Assembly: GCF_963678635.1 (NCBI RefSeq)
Contig: NW_026971278.1
Coordinates: forward strand, 41,393-105,392
Reading direction: 5' to 3'
Length of the DNA: 64,000 bases
Origin: Symsagittifera roscoffensis
Taxonomy: Eukaryota; Xenacoelomorpha; Acoela; Convolutidae
Shown here: in pieces, positions 10,902-21,963 of the stretch
Layout: every line of letters starts with the position of its first letter
Numbering within the stretch: the first letter of the stretch is position 1
Position numbers and translations under genes: made by a program
The notes under the pieces: model-generated
The model's database searches: none
What the model was told of the DNA's origin: nothing
The model's input: only the letters and a program-made list of their open reading frames with translations

Positions 10902-11184
10902 ATGATGTTTGTCTAAAAAATCAGAATTGTTTAGAAACCTATCCCTTACAATTTTAAATTCTGTTTTTGGTAATCTGCCAAATTATGCTTGAAATGGGGA
11001 CACTTGTATAGTTTTCTGCTTGTTCCACCGTAGATCTCGCATTATGATACTGAGACACAATTTGATCGATTTATTATTTTCTTCGAGCAACATTACCCCC
11101 AATCTTTTCTTTATAGTTTGTATTGTACGTTCTACCAAGCCACAGCCTCGATGATCCCCCACCGGACAGAATTTCTGCTCGATA

Positions 11185-11982
11185 TTAAGTTCCGAACAAA
11201 ACTTTTGTTAGAGTTTTCACCTTAAAACCTGAAAAATGATCGGAGCGAATCGATTCCGGAATTCCGTGTGTGTCGATATACGATCTCAAGAATTTTACTG
11301 TGCACTTCCCACTTGTAGATTTCGTAACTTTCACCAATGGAAATTTTGAGAATCTATCTATAGCTACAAGAAGGTAGATTTTTTTTCCTTTTTGATTTCC
11401 TATAGGCCCCGCGTAATCTAATTGTACTTCCTGTCCCGGCTCCGTGAGCAGTGGCAGTGGTTTTGACGTGTTTTTTGGAATAAGATATTTTACATTCTTA
11501 CCATATCTGGTGCAACTACGACACTCTTCCGCTAGATTCACGATGTCCTTGTTCATATGCGGCCACCACAGGTATTGTGACACTCCTAACATAGCCTCTT
11601 GGCCTGGATGTCCTCGGTGGATTCTCTTTAGTACGGCTTGTCTCAGCTGCACTGGAACCGCTAAGCGATTTTTCACCAAAGTGCAGTCCACCTGCACTGC
11701 CATCTGTGACCACAATGGATTCGTATTTGGTCGCATTAGTTCGAAGCCTTGTTTGTCTCCCCTTTCGATCACTCGTCTAAGGCGGTCCATCCAGGTGTCT
11801 ACGGTTGTTAATTCAGCTAGCAGACTTTTATCAAACAGTTTTGACAAGTTGTCGAGGGCCTCCTCTTGTTGCTGCTTCTGCAGTTTCGATTTACTGGACT
11901 TCTTCGGTGGTTCAATTGCACACACTTCTTCTTCACTCTCAATTTCTTCTGTAGTCGTCAGGTCCACCTCAATTACCTGCAC
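11185..11982 (-). CDS. Integrase, N-terminal and core part (7.4-kb gypsy element)
   Basis: 265 residues. An acidic lead of about 90 residues precedes the zinc-binding H2C2 region (HRGHPG near 143, CRSCTRYG near 177). The DDE core follows with LDYAGPIG near 210, IDRFSKFP and SIRSDHFSGF near 252 (first two acidic residues). The third, in GCGLVERTIQ, lies beyond the ORF end at about 11100-11140 in another frame. Integrase joins element DNA to host DNA. Confidence 0.85.
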   Translation of the reverse strand: MQVIEVDLTTTEEIESEEEVCAIEPPKKSSKSKLQKQQQEEALDNLSKLFDKSLLAELTTVDTWMDRLRRVIERGDKQGFELMRPNTNPLWSQMAVQVDCTLVKNRLAVPVQLRQAVLKRIHRGHPGQEAMLGVSQYLWWPHMNKDIVNLAEECRSCTRYGKNVKYLIPKNTSKPLPLLTEPGQEVQLDYAGPIGNQKGKKIYLLVAIDRFSKFPLVKVTKSTSGKCTVKFLRSYIDTHGIPESIRSDHFSGFKVKTLTKVLFGT

Positions 11983-12302
11983 CTCGATGTAGTTGGTTTA
12001 ATGATAGTGGAACTTTGACCATTTCCTGGGCTGTCATTGGTTTCTTCTGTGTTTGCCATCAGCTCTCTATTTATGTTCCCCGGTATGTTGCTTTCTCCTC
12101 CGATTAGTTGCCAGAACGAAAGTAGTCTCTGATCTGCTACTCTTTGTTGTTCTGGTTCGAGTTGCCATTTAACTCTTGATGCATGTCGTGTTTCACTGTC
12201 CGAGCTATCTCTATATTTTTGGCCTCCACGAATGATTTTTATCGTGCGCTGTAATGTTTCTGTGATTTCCTCCTCTTCAGAGAGTTCGTTTGCATTTGTC
12301 AT
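11973..12302 (-). CDS. Acidic linker segment between RNase H and integrase (fragment)
   Basis: 109 residues with no fold that I recognise: acidic start (SEEEEITETLQ), then QRVADQRLLSFW. It overlaps the integrase ORF by 10 bases in another frame. It probably belongs to the same polyprotein, cut off by frame changes on both sides. Confidence 0.45.
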   Translation of the reverse strand: MTNANELSEEEEITETLQRTIKIIRGGQKYRDSSDSETRHASRVKWQLEPEQQRVADQRLLSFWQLIGGESNIPGNINRELMANTEETNDSPGNGQSSTIIKPTTSRCR

Positions 12303-12466
12303 TGAGCGATGCCACTTGGGATCCAGGAGGCTCTCTTCTCGTTCATCGTTTCGCCAGTCCTGTGGTGTATCCGACCACTAATCGTAGGATCTATTTTCTG
12401 ACATCTCGTTCCTTGAGTCTGTTTTTCTTTTCTTCTGATTTTTTGATACTGTTTTCTCTGCAATTT

Positions 12467-13519
12467 TCAATTTATTTGAGCACAAGTTTTGCTGAGTTGA
12501 GTTGAGGAAAAATTACTTGATGACTGTTTCTCTGCATTCCTTCTAGAAAATTCTAGAACGTTTTCGTTCCGGTCGAGCGACCCAATGCCTTTCAGCCTAC
12601 TGTTCATGCAGTCTAATGCTTCATGAAAGGAGTTTATTGTTGCTACTACAAACTTTTCGTCTAATTCTGATTCGGGCCAAGGATCATTGAAAGGATCACG
12701 CGATAAGTAATCAACTATACCCATGTCCCTCCCCGGAATGTGAACTATTTTAAACTGATATGGCAACAACCGATCGACCCACCGGGTCAAACGAGATTGA
12801 TAGGTCTTATTAGACTTGTTACCATCTAGCGCTGATGTGAGCGCTCTGTGATCTGTTGCAATGGTAAATGATTTTCCTAAAAGATATTGCTTGTATCTGT
12901 CTTCTGCCCAAACAACTGCCAGTAACTCCAGTTCATTTGTTGAATATTTTTTTTCTTGTACTTTTAGATACCGAGATGCGAATGAGATTGGAACCCACAA
13001 ACCTTCGTCGTTTTGTTGTTCCAATGTAGCGCCATCATGGCTCGCGCCACACTTAACTCGTGTCTCTCGGTTAGTATCATAATAATGTACTTTTGTATTA
13101 TTTGCTACAGCCTCTTTTATAGCATCAAATACTACAGTGTGCTCATCCCCCCACGCGAACTTTTTTACCGGTAGTTTCAGGTTTTTCAACTTTCTCTTTT
13201 GATTCTCTTCTTTAAGAAGTGGTCTCAATTTCTCAGTTAAACATGCTGCGTTAGGTATAAATTTAGCTAAGTGATTTATACTTCCCAGAAATGACCTTAA
13301 TTGCTTAAGCGATTTCGGCGGATTTAGGTTTATAATCGCTTCGGTTTTAGTGAATTTTGGACTAACCCCTGCTTCTGAGAGGTGATGACCCAACCAATTC
13401 ACTTCTTGTTTGAAAAATTCGCAATTCGATATTTTCAATGCCAAATTTTCCACATCCAATTTCCTAAGTACCGCTTCCTTGTTCAATTTCATTTCCCTTT
13501 GACACAATAAGAATGTCAT
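12467..13519 (-). CDS. RT thumb/connection and RNase H (7.4-kb gypsy element)
   Basis: 350 residues. The RT catalytic FLDD box lies just upstream in a different frame (about 13515-13535), another sign of a frameshift. This ORF has the gypsy connection motif NWLGHHLSEAGV and SFLGSINHLAKFI near residues 40-90, then RNase H with YSTNELELLAVVWA, the TDHRALTSAL box and VDYLSRDP. RNase H removes the RNA template. The last about 80 residues are a serine-rich linker toward integrase. Confidence 0.85.
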   Translation of the reverse strand: MTFLLCQREMKLNKEAVLRKLDVENLALKISNCEFFKQEVNWLGHHLSEAGVSPKFTKTEAIINLNPPKSLKQLRSFLGSINHLAKFIPNAACLTEKLRPLLKEENQKRKLKNLKLPVKKFAWGDEHTVVFDAIKEAVANNTKVHYYDTNRETRVKCGASHDGATLEQQNDEGLWVPISFASRYLKVQEKKYSTNELELLAVVWAEDRYKQYLLGKSFTIATDHRALTSALDGNKSNKTYQSRLTRWVDRLLPYQFKIVHIPGRDMGIVDYLSRDPFNDPWPESELDEKFVVATINSFHEALDCMNSRLKGIGSLDRNENVLEFSRRNAEKQSSSNFSSTQLSKTCAQIN

Positions 13520-13685
13520 CCAGGAAAAAGAACGTGTTTTTAGCGTGATTGATAGTTCTGTCCATGGCCTTTTGGAATTCGGCTGACATGTCCGCTAATC
13601 CATAGAACCCTGTAAGAAATCTGTATGTCCCCGTTGCTTTCCCGCCAACAATATTAAATTACTTTTGTTTTGCTGTAATTGTTTA

Positions 13686-15308
13686 CTATAAATGTTTTGC
13701 TGTATCTGCAGCCAATTTTAATTGACTGTACGCATATTTCAAATCTAACACCGTGAAATAGAGAGTACCACTTTTGTTTTCAGTAACAATTTGACTCACT
13801 CCATCGATGAGCTCATCTACGTTAGGCATTTGGTATTTATTTTTGAACAGTTGTCTATTTATTGGTTTCGCGTCCAACGCCAATTTTATTGAGTCGTCCT
13901 TTTTTACTGTTATCACAATCGGAGCAATAAAGCAATCACTCGTCCATTTATCAAGTTTTATTATATGACCTTCTGTCAACAACTTCTCGATTTCTTTTTC
14001 AACTTTGTCCTGTATGTGAATTGGGATTCTTCTCCTTTTTTCTTGAATTGGACGTAGTGGATATTTAAATTTCGAACGTACAATGTGATTTTTTGAAATT
14101 CCCTGTCTTTCAAATAAATTTTTGAACTTATTGAAAAACTTTTCTTTCCAACCTTCTGACTGCTCGCACATGAGCACGTCAAACCTGGTAAGTTCCTTTG
14201 GCGCTGGTTTTTGTGGAGTAACTATCCCCACTTGTCCTTGCAAATCTAATCCCATGATGCATCTGGTCTTACGTTCCGTCACAAGAGAGGTAGCGCCTTT
14301 CACTTCCCAGCCTGCCGACCGAAGGTTCGTCTTCAAGGCTCCCAATACACTGATCGGTTGTTTGTTATAATCAACGAATTTGGTCTGCAAATTCAGTTCT
14401 TCTGACGGAATGAATCTTAATTTGCTTGACTTTTCCATAATTTCCTTCGCCGTCGCCCAATTTAGAAACGAAACCGGACTTCCCGTGTCCACTGTCAATT
14501 GTATTATTTGATTATCAATTCGTACCATGGCCTTTATTGATTTTACCCGGTTCAACGTTGGGTCTCGAATTGAATCGATTTTCTGGACTTGTATCGTCTC
14601 TCCATTCGATTTGTTCCTTATTTCATTGACTCGATCCTTCACATACTTGGAAATTCTTTCATTTTCCGGTTGATAGGTTTGTATCGACATGACTTCAAAC
14701 TCACTATATGACCCAAAGCTTTCACTTAGCTTATCGCATTCCTCTACAGATCCTTCCGATTCTTCCGCAACTTCACTTATTTGCTGAGATCTACACATTT
14801 TTGCAAACTGATTGGGTTTAACACAGTTCTTACAAGTTTTACCCATGGCTGAACAATTTTTTAAATGTCCCTGATCAAACGCCCTTCCACATCTGTTACG
14901 TGGTTTCGTTTTCACGTTGTGGTTCTTGTTATTTTTTTGCTTTTTATTTGATTCCCTTCTGTTTTGATTCTTCGTCGTCCCTGACAAATTTCTAACGGCC
15001 ATTACAGGTTCTTGTTTTATCCTCACTCCCGAAGTGTAATTGTTACTTGTTCCTCCTGTAGCCGCAGCATTCGTCTTTTGAAAAGCCATTGTGGTTAACT
15101 TGCTGTGTTCAAATTTCATCGCCCTTTTCAGAACCTCTTCCGGATCTAGAATCTCGAATGTCAACGTGTCCTGCAATGTCATGTTTTTCATTTTCGAAAT
15201 GAATAAGTCACGGATTATCTCATTTTCTAATGTTCCCAGTTCAGATCGAGCTGCTTGCGCAGTTAGCGCTGCGTGAAATGCCTCCAGAGATTCCCCGGAT
15301 TCTTGCAT
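13686..15308 (-). CDS. Gag C-terminus, protease and RT N-half (7.4-kb gypsy element)
   Basis: 540 residues. The first about 85 continue the capsid. A cysteine cluster near residues 138-172 (CGRAF...HLKNC, CKNC) looks like degenerate zinc knuckles. The aspartic protease follows at about 275 (TVDTGSPVSFL, active DTGS) with MGLDLQG near its end. RT begins near 400 and shows the fingers/palm motif FTVLDLKYAYSQL at about 518. The ORF ends soon after, and the rest of the palm is found in another frame at about 13500-13665. Confidence 0.85.
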   Translation of the reverse strand: MQESGESLEAFHAALTAQAARSELGTLENEIIRDLFISKMKNMTLQDTLTFEILDPEEVLKRAMKFEHSKLTTMAFQKTNAAATGGTSNNYTSGVRIKQEPVMAVRNLSGTTKNQNRRESNKKQKNNKNHNVKTKPRNRCGRAFDQGHLKNCSAMGKTCKNCVKPNQFAKMCRSQQISEVAEESEGSVEECDKLSESFGSYSEFEVMSIQTYQPENERISKYVKDRVNEIRNKSNGETIQVQKIDSIRDPTLNRVKSIKAMVRIDNQIIQLTVDTGSPVSFLNWATAKEIMEKSSKLRFIPSEELNLQTKFVDYNKQPISVLGALKTNLRSAGWEVKGATSLVTERKTRCIMGLDLQGQVGIVTPQKPAPKELTRFDVLMCEQSEGWKEKFFNKFKNLFERQGISKNHIVRSKFKYPLRPIQEKRRRIPIHIQDKVEKEIEKLLTEGHIIKLDKWTSDCFIAPIVITVKKDDSIKLALDAKPINRQLFKNKYQMPNVDELIDGVSQIVTENKSGTLYFTVLDLKYAYSQLKLAADTAKHL

Positions 15309-15802
15309 TCGCGTAAAAATTTATGTCTTTCATACGTTACACATTTCACTTTTTGAAACGAAACTTCTGCAAGTTCTGTAATTTCCCTGAACGACATTTT
15401 CGATATTTCTGCATGCGGGTTCTTTTGTAGGAATAGTTTCTTCCCCTCTGTACCCAGAGACAAAAATAATCTGGACACCAGATTCTTTTGTACTTCGTTA
15501 TAGAAAACATTGTGTCCGACTCGTGGGCCTCTTGTCCTTCTCTCTTCGTTTTCCAACAATACTCTATCCCTTGCTAGCTTGTCTCTAAGAATCCTCGCAT
15601 TCCTCGCATCTTCATTCTCTCCATCTCGTGGTGTTTCTGGTCGAGGAGGTGGCTCCTCTAATATGTCTTTTGGTTCTTCCAAAATAACCTCTGGGTTTAC
15701 ATTTTCTTTAACAGTTACTGCCATAAGAAATTGTTCAAACCAGTTTTTAAATTGCCACGGAGGATCTAAATTCGCTGACGCCCAAAATATGGGTATTCCC
15801 AT
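15263..15802 (-). CDS. Gag, N-terminal part (7.4-kb gypsy element)
   Basis: First ORF after the 5' LTR, starting at ATG 15802. It is 179 residues long, beginning MGIPIFWAS, with a proline/glutamate-rich stretch and a helical capsid-like part near residues 95-165 (RLFLSLGTEGKKLF). It overlaps the next ORF by 46 bases in another frame, and capsid similarity continues across the change, so I read this as one Gag broken by a frameshift rather than two proteins. In a live element Gag forms the particle. Confidence 0.7.
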   Translation of the reverse strand: MGIPIFWASANLDPPWQFKNWFEQFLMAVTVKENVNPEVILEEPKDILEEPPPRPETPRDGENEDARNARILRDKLARDRVLLENEERRTRGPRVGHNVFYNEVQKNLVSRLFLSLGTEGKKLFLQKNPHAEISKMSFREITELAEVSFQKVKCVTYERHKFLRECKNPGNLWRHFTQR

Positions 15803-15848
15803 ATCCGTTCTATTGTCTTGAGCTGCGAATCCTGCTGGCTGCGCCTTG

Positions 15849-16461
15849 TGATATCCGATGCGGTATCGAGTGAAAACTAATTGTAATTCAATAATGTATT
15901 CTGTTCTATTGAACTTTGTTTTCTCTTTTCTTTTAATTTGGTTACTGAGAGATAGATCAACACTGAGGAACTCTGACCTCTCAACTAAGTCTCAATGTCA
16001 CAACACACTGTGACCTTGAGTATACCATGAAATTAATAAGTAAGCACCACAGGTTGGTAGTACATACATAATCAATTACTGCTATTGAAATAGCAGTATG
16101 ACACACCCCCCTCGGTAAAATAAATTATTCAACATGTGTAGGATAATTTATCTTCAAAAAAGTTTAATATACTCAGTTCGCAAGAAAGTTTTTGAGTTAC
16201 TGAAGAATTAGTTCATGATTTTTTTTTTCAGTTTTCCTCCAGCTCTATTTTCCAGCTCGGATTCCAGTCCACTCCTTCATCCAGCGTTGCATAACCAAAT
16301 TTCCGCCTGAGTAGGTGTCGTTCGAGCGTTTTTAATTTCGATTCTACAGACCTATCACTTCGTTCCTTGAAGTATCTCAGTCTTCTACGGTATTCCTGAA
16401 GTGCCGTTTTAAGAAGTGCCCCCCTGTCAGATTCTCTATGATCTCTTTAATTGAGTGCTTG
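15849..16461 (-). repeat. 5' LTR of the 7.4-kb gypsy element
   Basis: 613 bp, matching 9042-9654 base for base except 11 substitutions that I counted (about 1.8%). The mismatches all lie in the part equivalent to 9042-9314. Confidence 0.9.
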
Positions 16462-17384
16462 CTGAAATGTTGTGAGTTTACTTCTGGTTAGAGTTCGTGT
16501 TATTGTCGACAGGGATAGCACGGACGTTTGGATTGCCTGGTCGACCAGCGCCAGTTGTAAACTAGCTACGATGATCTGGGTGTTTAACGCATTTAAATGT
16601 TTTGTGATGGTTTCTTTCATTTGTTGAATTAATTCTAATAACGCAACTACTGATGCTAAGAAATTGCTAAAATTATGCAGCAAAAATAGGACCAAATATA
16701 AAAAAAGACAAAAGTTTGCATGTAATAAATTGCAAACATAAAGCCGTATTTTGTATAAATTTTGCATTTTAAAAAATTGCGTGATATAGCGAGTTAGAAA
16801 ATTTCTTAAATCGATTTTCATTATTTGTTATGTTGTTTGAAGCAAAAAGCTTTTTTTTTAAGTTGATGAATTAAAAATGCATCAACTGTGTAAGCTCATT
16901 ACTGTTCGGATGTCAAAGCATGTGCTATCAATACGCTGTGAAGGTGCCCTAAAAGTGGCACCAATCTTAGCGGCTTAGGTTGGAAATTTTTTTTTGTAAT
17001 AATACAATATGCTTATCAAGTGTAATTAGCATGGGATCTTATGGTACGGGCAATTTTAGTACATGGGATCTTTTGGTACGGAATCTTTTGTCATAGTAGC
17101 TTTTGGTATGGTATCTTTTGTCCTGACGAAGAAATTTTGTATTCCGGCGGTTTTGAATTGAAATGAATTTGAATTTAGAGACAGTATAAAAATCACATGT
17201 GTGTACTTAAATACTGCATCAAGGTTACTGTACGGGCAGTACAGCCCAACTAGCAGTAACCTAAGGGAAACCTAGATAAATGAGTGAAAGCAAAACCGAG
17301 TTAAAATATGAGGGTACACGAAATTTACCCTATAAAAATTTCAACAAGTAATCGATTGTCCACTATTAAAGTACACTATTTTTA
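16462..17384. other. Gene-free stretch with short imperfect repeats
   Basis: At 17030-17125 the phrase ATGGGATCTTTTGGTACGG recurs about four times in decaying form. The ORF at 16447-16821 (- strand) has heptad-like leucine/isoleucine spacing but no recognised family, and it ends inside the LTR. Confidence 0.45.
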
Positions 17385-17733
17385 ATTTCACGTAAAAGAC
17401 TTTCTTCTGTTTGTCAGTAAACTCGTTAAGGTTGAGAGGCAAAAGGTTGTTTTACATTAAGAAATTATATCATTCACAGTTTTGTACGATACCGAACTTT
17501 GTGCTTACTTCGATTTTCTCAAAGGTAAGGGTATACAACCTAAACTATTCGACCGAGTACTACGACGCGTTTTTACATAATCAAGATTCAAAATTTTAAA
17601 GGCAATTTTCCAAGGTACTGAAAAATTGTCTCGGAAAACAATTGGCTGATAAAAATTTCATGTACACTCTGAAGTTGGAATTTTGCAAAATACTCCGACA
17701 CCTGATCATACTTTCGAAGGAAGAAAATGGTTC

Positions 17734-20129
17734 TTATGATTTTTTTCTGTGCCAAGAAAATTTATCAAGGTTTGATTTTGATGTACATCCATAAGCTAAT
17801 AAGCTATAAGAAATTAGTGGAATTACGTATGCAATGTAAAACTTAATTATTGCCGGTTTAGAGAAACAAGATCTTCCTCGATAAAAAACACCATTAAATT
17901 TGGAAATTTTCGTGCAACTTTTTACAGTCTGCATACTAAAAATCAATTTTTTGTCAATTTCAACTAGCAACTATTTGAAACTGTCTTTATTTTCCATGTC
18001 TTCACCAGCAATGGAAATTGAGGCATCAGGCATACCTTTACCGAAACCCATCAATTTACTCTTGTCTGTATTAATCGATAACTTGTTGACATTACACCAA
18101 TCATTTAGGCTCTGAGTATCTGTTCTGAATTCTTTCAAAAACGCTCTCGTTTTACCAGAACCAACAATAGCAGTGTCATCGGCAAAAAGGCTTATCTCAG
18201 ATGTCTTTGTTACATTTGAAATATCATTGATATGAATCAAGAAGGACCTAAAACCGAACCCTGTGGAACTCCACAAGTTATTTTTTCAAATGAAGAATTT
18301 ATAATACCATCACTTACAAATTGTACTCTGTTAATTAAAAAATTTTTCAACAATGTTGAAATTTTACAACAGAACCCATGTTTTTCTAATTTAATGATTA
18401 AGATATCGTGATCGACAGTGTCGAATGCTTTCTTAAAATCTAGAAAAAGTGCAATTCCACTATCTCTTCGTTCCAAAACTGAGCGCATATATTCGACTAT
18501 ACGTGAGATTGCCTCTACACATGAATGTTTTTGTCTGAAGCCAAACTGTTCAGGGCAAAGAATTTTACACTTCTGTAAAAATTTGACCATTCTTCTATAA
18601 AATAATTTTGCAAAAAGTTTGCTTAAAGTTGATAGAAGGCTGATGGGTCGGTAATTACCAAAATCAATTTCACGTCCACTTTTGAACAGGGCAATCACTT
18701 TCGCTATTTTACAATCGTCAGTAAAAGACTCCGAGTCGAATATTTCATTAAAACAAACAACTAAGAGCTTCATAATGACTGGTGCACAAAGTTTAATCAT
18801 TACATTACTCAAACCATCATGACCAGTCGATTTTTTGTTAATCAGGTTCTGAATAATCTTCGCCATTTCATCAACATCAGTGGGTAAGAAAAAAAAGTAT
18901 CAGAGTTTCGTGAAATTTTATCGTTGTATTTAAACTCCACGAAGTTTTTTGAAAGTGTGGGTCCAATCGCAGCAAAAAATTTCTTCATGTCATTCACCTC
19001 TAATTTGCACGAATTGGATTTCTTTTTCCCACAAAATTTATTGAAAACTTGAAAAAACTTTTTGGAATCATTACAACTTCCAAGTTGATTGTCATACAAC
19101 TTTCTTTTCTCCGTCATAATCAGCTTTTTCGCCTCATTTGTCAATTTTTTGAATTTCGCTTTTGTTTCATCGCTCGGAAGTGTTACCATTTTGTGTGAGC
19201 AGCGTCCCGTTTTTTGCATATTTGTTTCACATTGTTGAAAATCCACGATTTTTTCAATTGTTTTGTAAAATCAATTGGTTTCAAAGTACAAAATTTATCA
19301 AAAACATTAATCATTGAATACATTAAACCGTGGATTTTTGTATTTACTAATTCCTTATCACTAAACTTTTCTAATTCGACATATAGAAGAACTAATAACT
19401 TAAGTAGGTTGTCATCAAGCTTCAGTTTTTTAAAGTTTCTGGTATAAATAACAGTTTTGCCAGGCTTTTCAACCGAAATTGGCAATTCACCCAACAATGC
19501 ATAGTGATCACTTATTGTGGTTTTGATAACTGTCATCGGATAAAAATCTTCTGTTTTTCAGTAACTCTGGTTGGTTCACTCAAACAAAAATCCAAATCAA
19601 AAGACTTTAAAAGCGTTTTATAACTTAACATTTCTGGTTTTTCATCCTTGGAAAGAATATCATATTTAAAATCTCTCACATTAACTGGATTTCCTTCAGT
19701 TGGCAAAGTTCATTTAATAGATAATCCAGATTTTCTAGAAATGTTGAATTTATTTGATTAGGTGATTTATAGAGCGTGCATATGTTAAAATAAGTTAATT
19801 TGTTCCAAATAGTTATGGTAAGATACTCCAAATCAGAATTTAAATCCTGAAGAATGAATTCAACTCACGTATTGACGAAAAAAGCTATACCACCACCCCT
19901 ACTTTCCCTATTTTTAAAAACCCCTTTTTGATACCCATCCAACTGAAAAAAATCCAAAAAATCATTGTCAGTTAGCCATGTCTGGCATAAAGCTATAAGT
20001 AATGGTTTTTTTGAATGAATCAACCAACACACATAGCTGGTCATGATGTAATCTGAGTGATCTTACATTAAGCACACTCTCTTTTCCCCCAATATTTGCT
20101 TCCATTAGGTTACCCAAAAAAGAACAGAA
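17734..20129 (-). pseudogene. LINE ORF2: endonuclease plus reverse transcriptase, broken
   Basis: The endonuclease part is degraded but keeps NVRSLRLHHDQL, SRGGGIAFFVN and SDHYALLGELP (about 20070, 19890 and 19490). RT is in better shape: GHDGLSNVMIK, NYRPISLLS, EQFGFRQKHS, LFLDFKKAFDTVDH, CGVPQGSVLGP (18250-18850) and the catalytic SLFADDTAIV (about 18190), with the C-terminal AYVIPLISYSLLAYG near 17810. A frameshift near 18250 separates the fingers/palm from the FADD box. Target-primed reverse transcription would be its role if intact. Confidence 0.88.
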
Positions 20130-20216
20130 AATTTAAAGCAAGAAGCTAAGTAAATAGTATTTAAGTTCCCGCATTACTTTCCTCATCATCTGTAATACAC
20201 TGCGGTCCAAGTAGGC

Positions 20217-21042
20217 CTATGCCTTTTTAGCAGGAGGAGACACATGCTCAATGACTGTTTCCAACAAGCTACATAGCCGGTCCAGTTTGTTGTCATCCTT
20301 ATCATGTTTGCGCTTTCGAACATAAAATTTACTCAAAGTTTTACCTTTCTCTCCACTAGTAGGAAACGTAGTAATTGATTTAGAACCAGAAAAGCTATCA
20401 CCCTGAGTAGATCCACCATACACATGCATCTGTACATCGTTATCAACACTTCCATTCTGCAAAATCATGTCAACATCGTTTTTGCTTTCGACTTTTTTCA
20501 GCACGCCCTCTACTCGCACCATAGGTTGGCAATTGTTTGCAACATACTCTACATTGACCTGCTTACAATGTTCAATAACCTGCTTGTCATGATCCGCTAA
20601 CCGTCCCAAAATATAAACTTTTTTCGTAGGCCCATAATTTTTCAAAGACGCTCTATTTTGCCAAATTCTGTCCCTCTGGTGATTATAAATGAACTTGACA
20701 ATAACTGGCTTGTTCATATTTGCACTCGGTAGATGATGAGAAGCTGCAATATCTTCCGCCCTGATAATTATCCCCATAAATTGTTGAATAAGTCGATAAT
20801 GGGTCATCTGATGTTTGTGTTCCCAAAAAAATCAAGCACATTTCGGACGAATATCGCTCCAACTTTAGAATCCTGTCGTCTTTAATGGCATTCAACGCGT
20901 GAAGATCCTTAATTTACGTCTCAAGGTAGGATATAATATTGTCTTTGTCAGCAATATCTTGCGCTAAATCCATAAGAAGAGAACGAATTTGCTCGATATC
21001 GTTTAGATTAGCTGCTTTGATTTTGTCACTAAGAATCTGCAT
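20217..21042 (-). pseudogene. LINE ORF1 nucleic-acid-binding protein, frameshifted
   Basis: Begins MQILSDKIKAANL at ATG 21042 with a leucine-rich coiled-coil-like start, passes an in-frame stop, then ILKLERYSSEM, the usual pre-RRM phrase of LINE ORF1 proteins. After a frame change come PVIVKFIY and RDRIWQNRASLK (RRM-like) and a lysine-rich tail PPAKKA. Such proteins coat the LINE RNA. At least one stop and one frameshift make this copy dead. Confidence 0.7.
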
Positions 21043-21060
21043 TTCGAAAAATAACGAAAG

Positions 21061-21963
21061 AAAGCAACGCGAGAGAATTTGAATTAGGACGACCGTTTAG
21101 CGAGCATTTGCTTTTCGATTCTTCTACAAAAACACACATAAAACTATAACGTGCAATATGCGAAATGAATCACGCGGAAAATTTGTCATTGGTCGCTTAA
21201 TTTTTCAGTGATCAATTCTTACAAAAATTGCAAATTTTTCATCATATATTTCATAGCAGCTTCGTTAGGCATGCTTTTTGTTGACCGTGGATTTTTAAAA
21301 TTATGCATTTTTGAGAAAATATTGTAACATTGTCATGCTCCTAGAATCTTACAACATCTGATTTCATTCTGTAAAACTGCCAGTTACAAAAAAAATCTTT
21401 TTTTTTCTAGAAATTCTTAAATGTCTATCAAATGTCCATAGAACAAAAAAATTCACAAAAAATTTTTTTGCTGTAATTTTTTCACGAATTTTTTTATGAA
21501 ATTTGTGCTTGAACAAAAACCGGCTCTACTATTACTTGATTTTGATGTATTTTTATAATGAGGAGGTTTTTTCGGTATTATGAGGAAGTATTTTACATGG
21601 AGAATATGCAATCATGTTGAAACCAACTTGAACAATCGAAGACCTTTCAAGGTGGCCGGAATGTTCAAGCTGGCTCAGTTCACTCAAATACACAAAACAT
21701 ATTTTTAAAGTTAAACTGCAAAGCGCGCTGCGTAAGACGCGGTTTAGTTTGTGTACTCAAACTTCATCAAGTTATCAATGAACACAATTATAATTTTTTG
21801 CTAATAAACCAGTTCATCATCTATTTTTCTTTTACTTTAAGCTTACATAAGTAGCAAACTACAGAAGCCTTAACGTATTACTTTTAGACTATAATTGAGA
21901 ATTCAGTTCACTCTATTTTCACAATTAGCTCACGACTCTAATTCTTACATAAACGGGGCTGAT
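21061..21963. other. Gene-free AT-rich stretch upstream of SLC52A
   Basis: Presumably holds the promoter and 5' UTR of the transporter gene. A tract ending TTTTCACAATTAG at 21928 looks like a splice acceptor, so a 5' non-coding exon is possible further upstream. No TATA box or other gene is convincing. Confidence 0.4.

Larger units (their letters stand above)
9042..16461 (-). mobile_element. Full-length Ty3/gypsy LTR retrotransposon (7.4 kb), coding-defective
   Basis: Two 613-bp direct repeats (9042-9654 and 15849-16461) enclose Gag, protease, RT, RNase H and integrase regions in gypsy order, all on the - strand, so the 5' LTR is the right-hand one. The outer + strand left border reads TGATATCC, giving a CA end on the element strand; the other border (CAAGCACTC on the - strand) does not begin TG, and I see no clear target duplication. 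The ORFs are broken by at least four frame changes or stops, so this copy cannot make its polyprotein. Its integrase carries a long charged extension that continues into the 3' LTR. Confidence 0.92.
17385..21060 (-). mobile_element. APE-type LINE with two decayed ORFs (CR1/jockey-like)
   Basis: In - strand order: ORF1 (21042-20217), apurinic endonuclease-like region (about 20130-19540), linker and RT (19536-17734), then the conserved C-terminal region to about 17390. All parts are in the usual order, but stops and frameshifts occur throughout, so it is an old near full-length copy. The exact ends and poly-A or microsatellite tail are not clear. Confidence 0.85.

Noticed and set aside
16447-16821. 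124-residue - strand ORF with heptad-like spacing just outside the gypsy LTR
   Set aside because: No recognised family, and its stop lies inside the inserted LTR, so the 3' end is accidental. A decayed coat-protein helix is possible but not supported.
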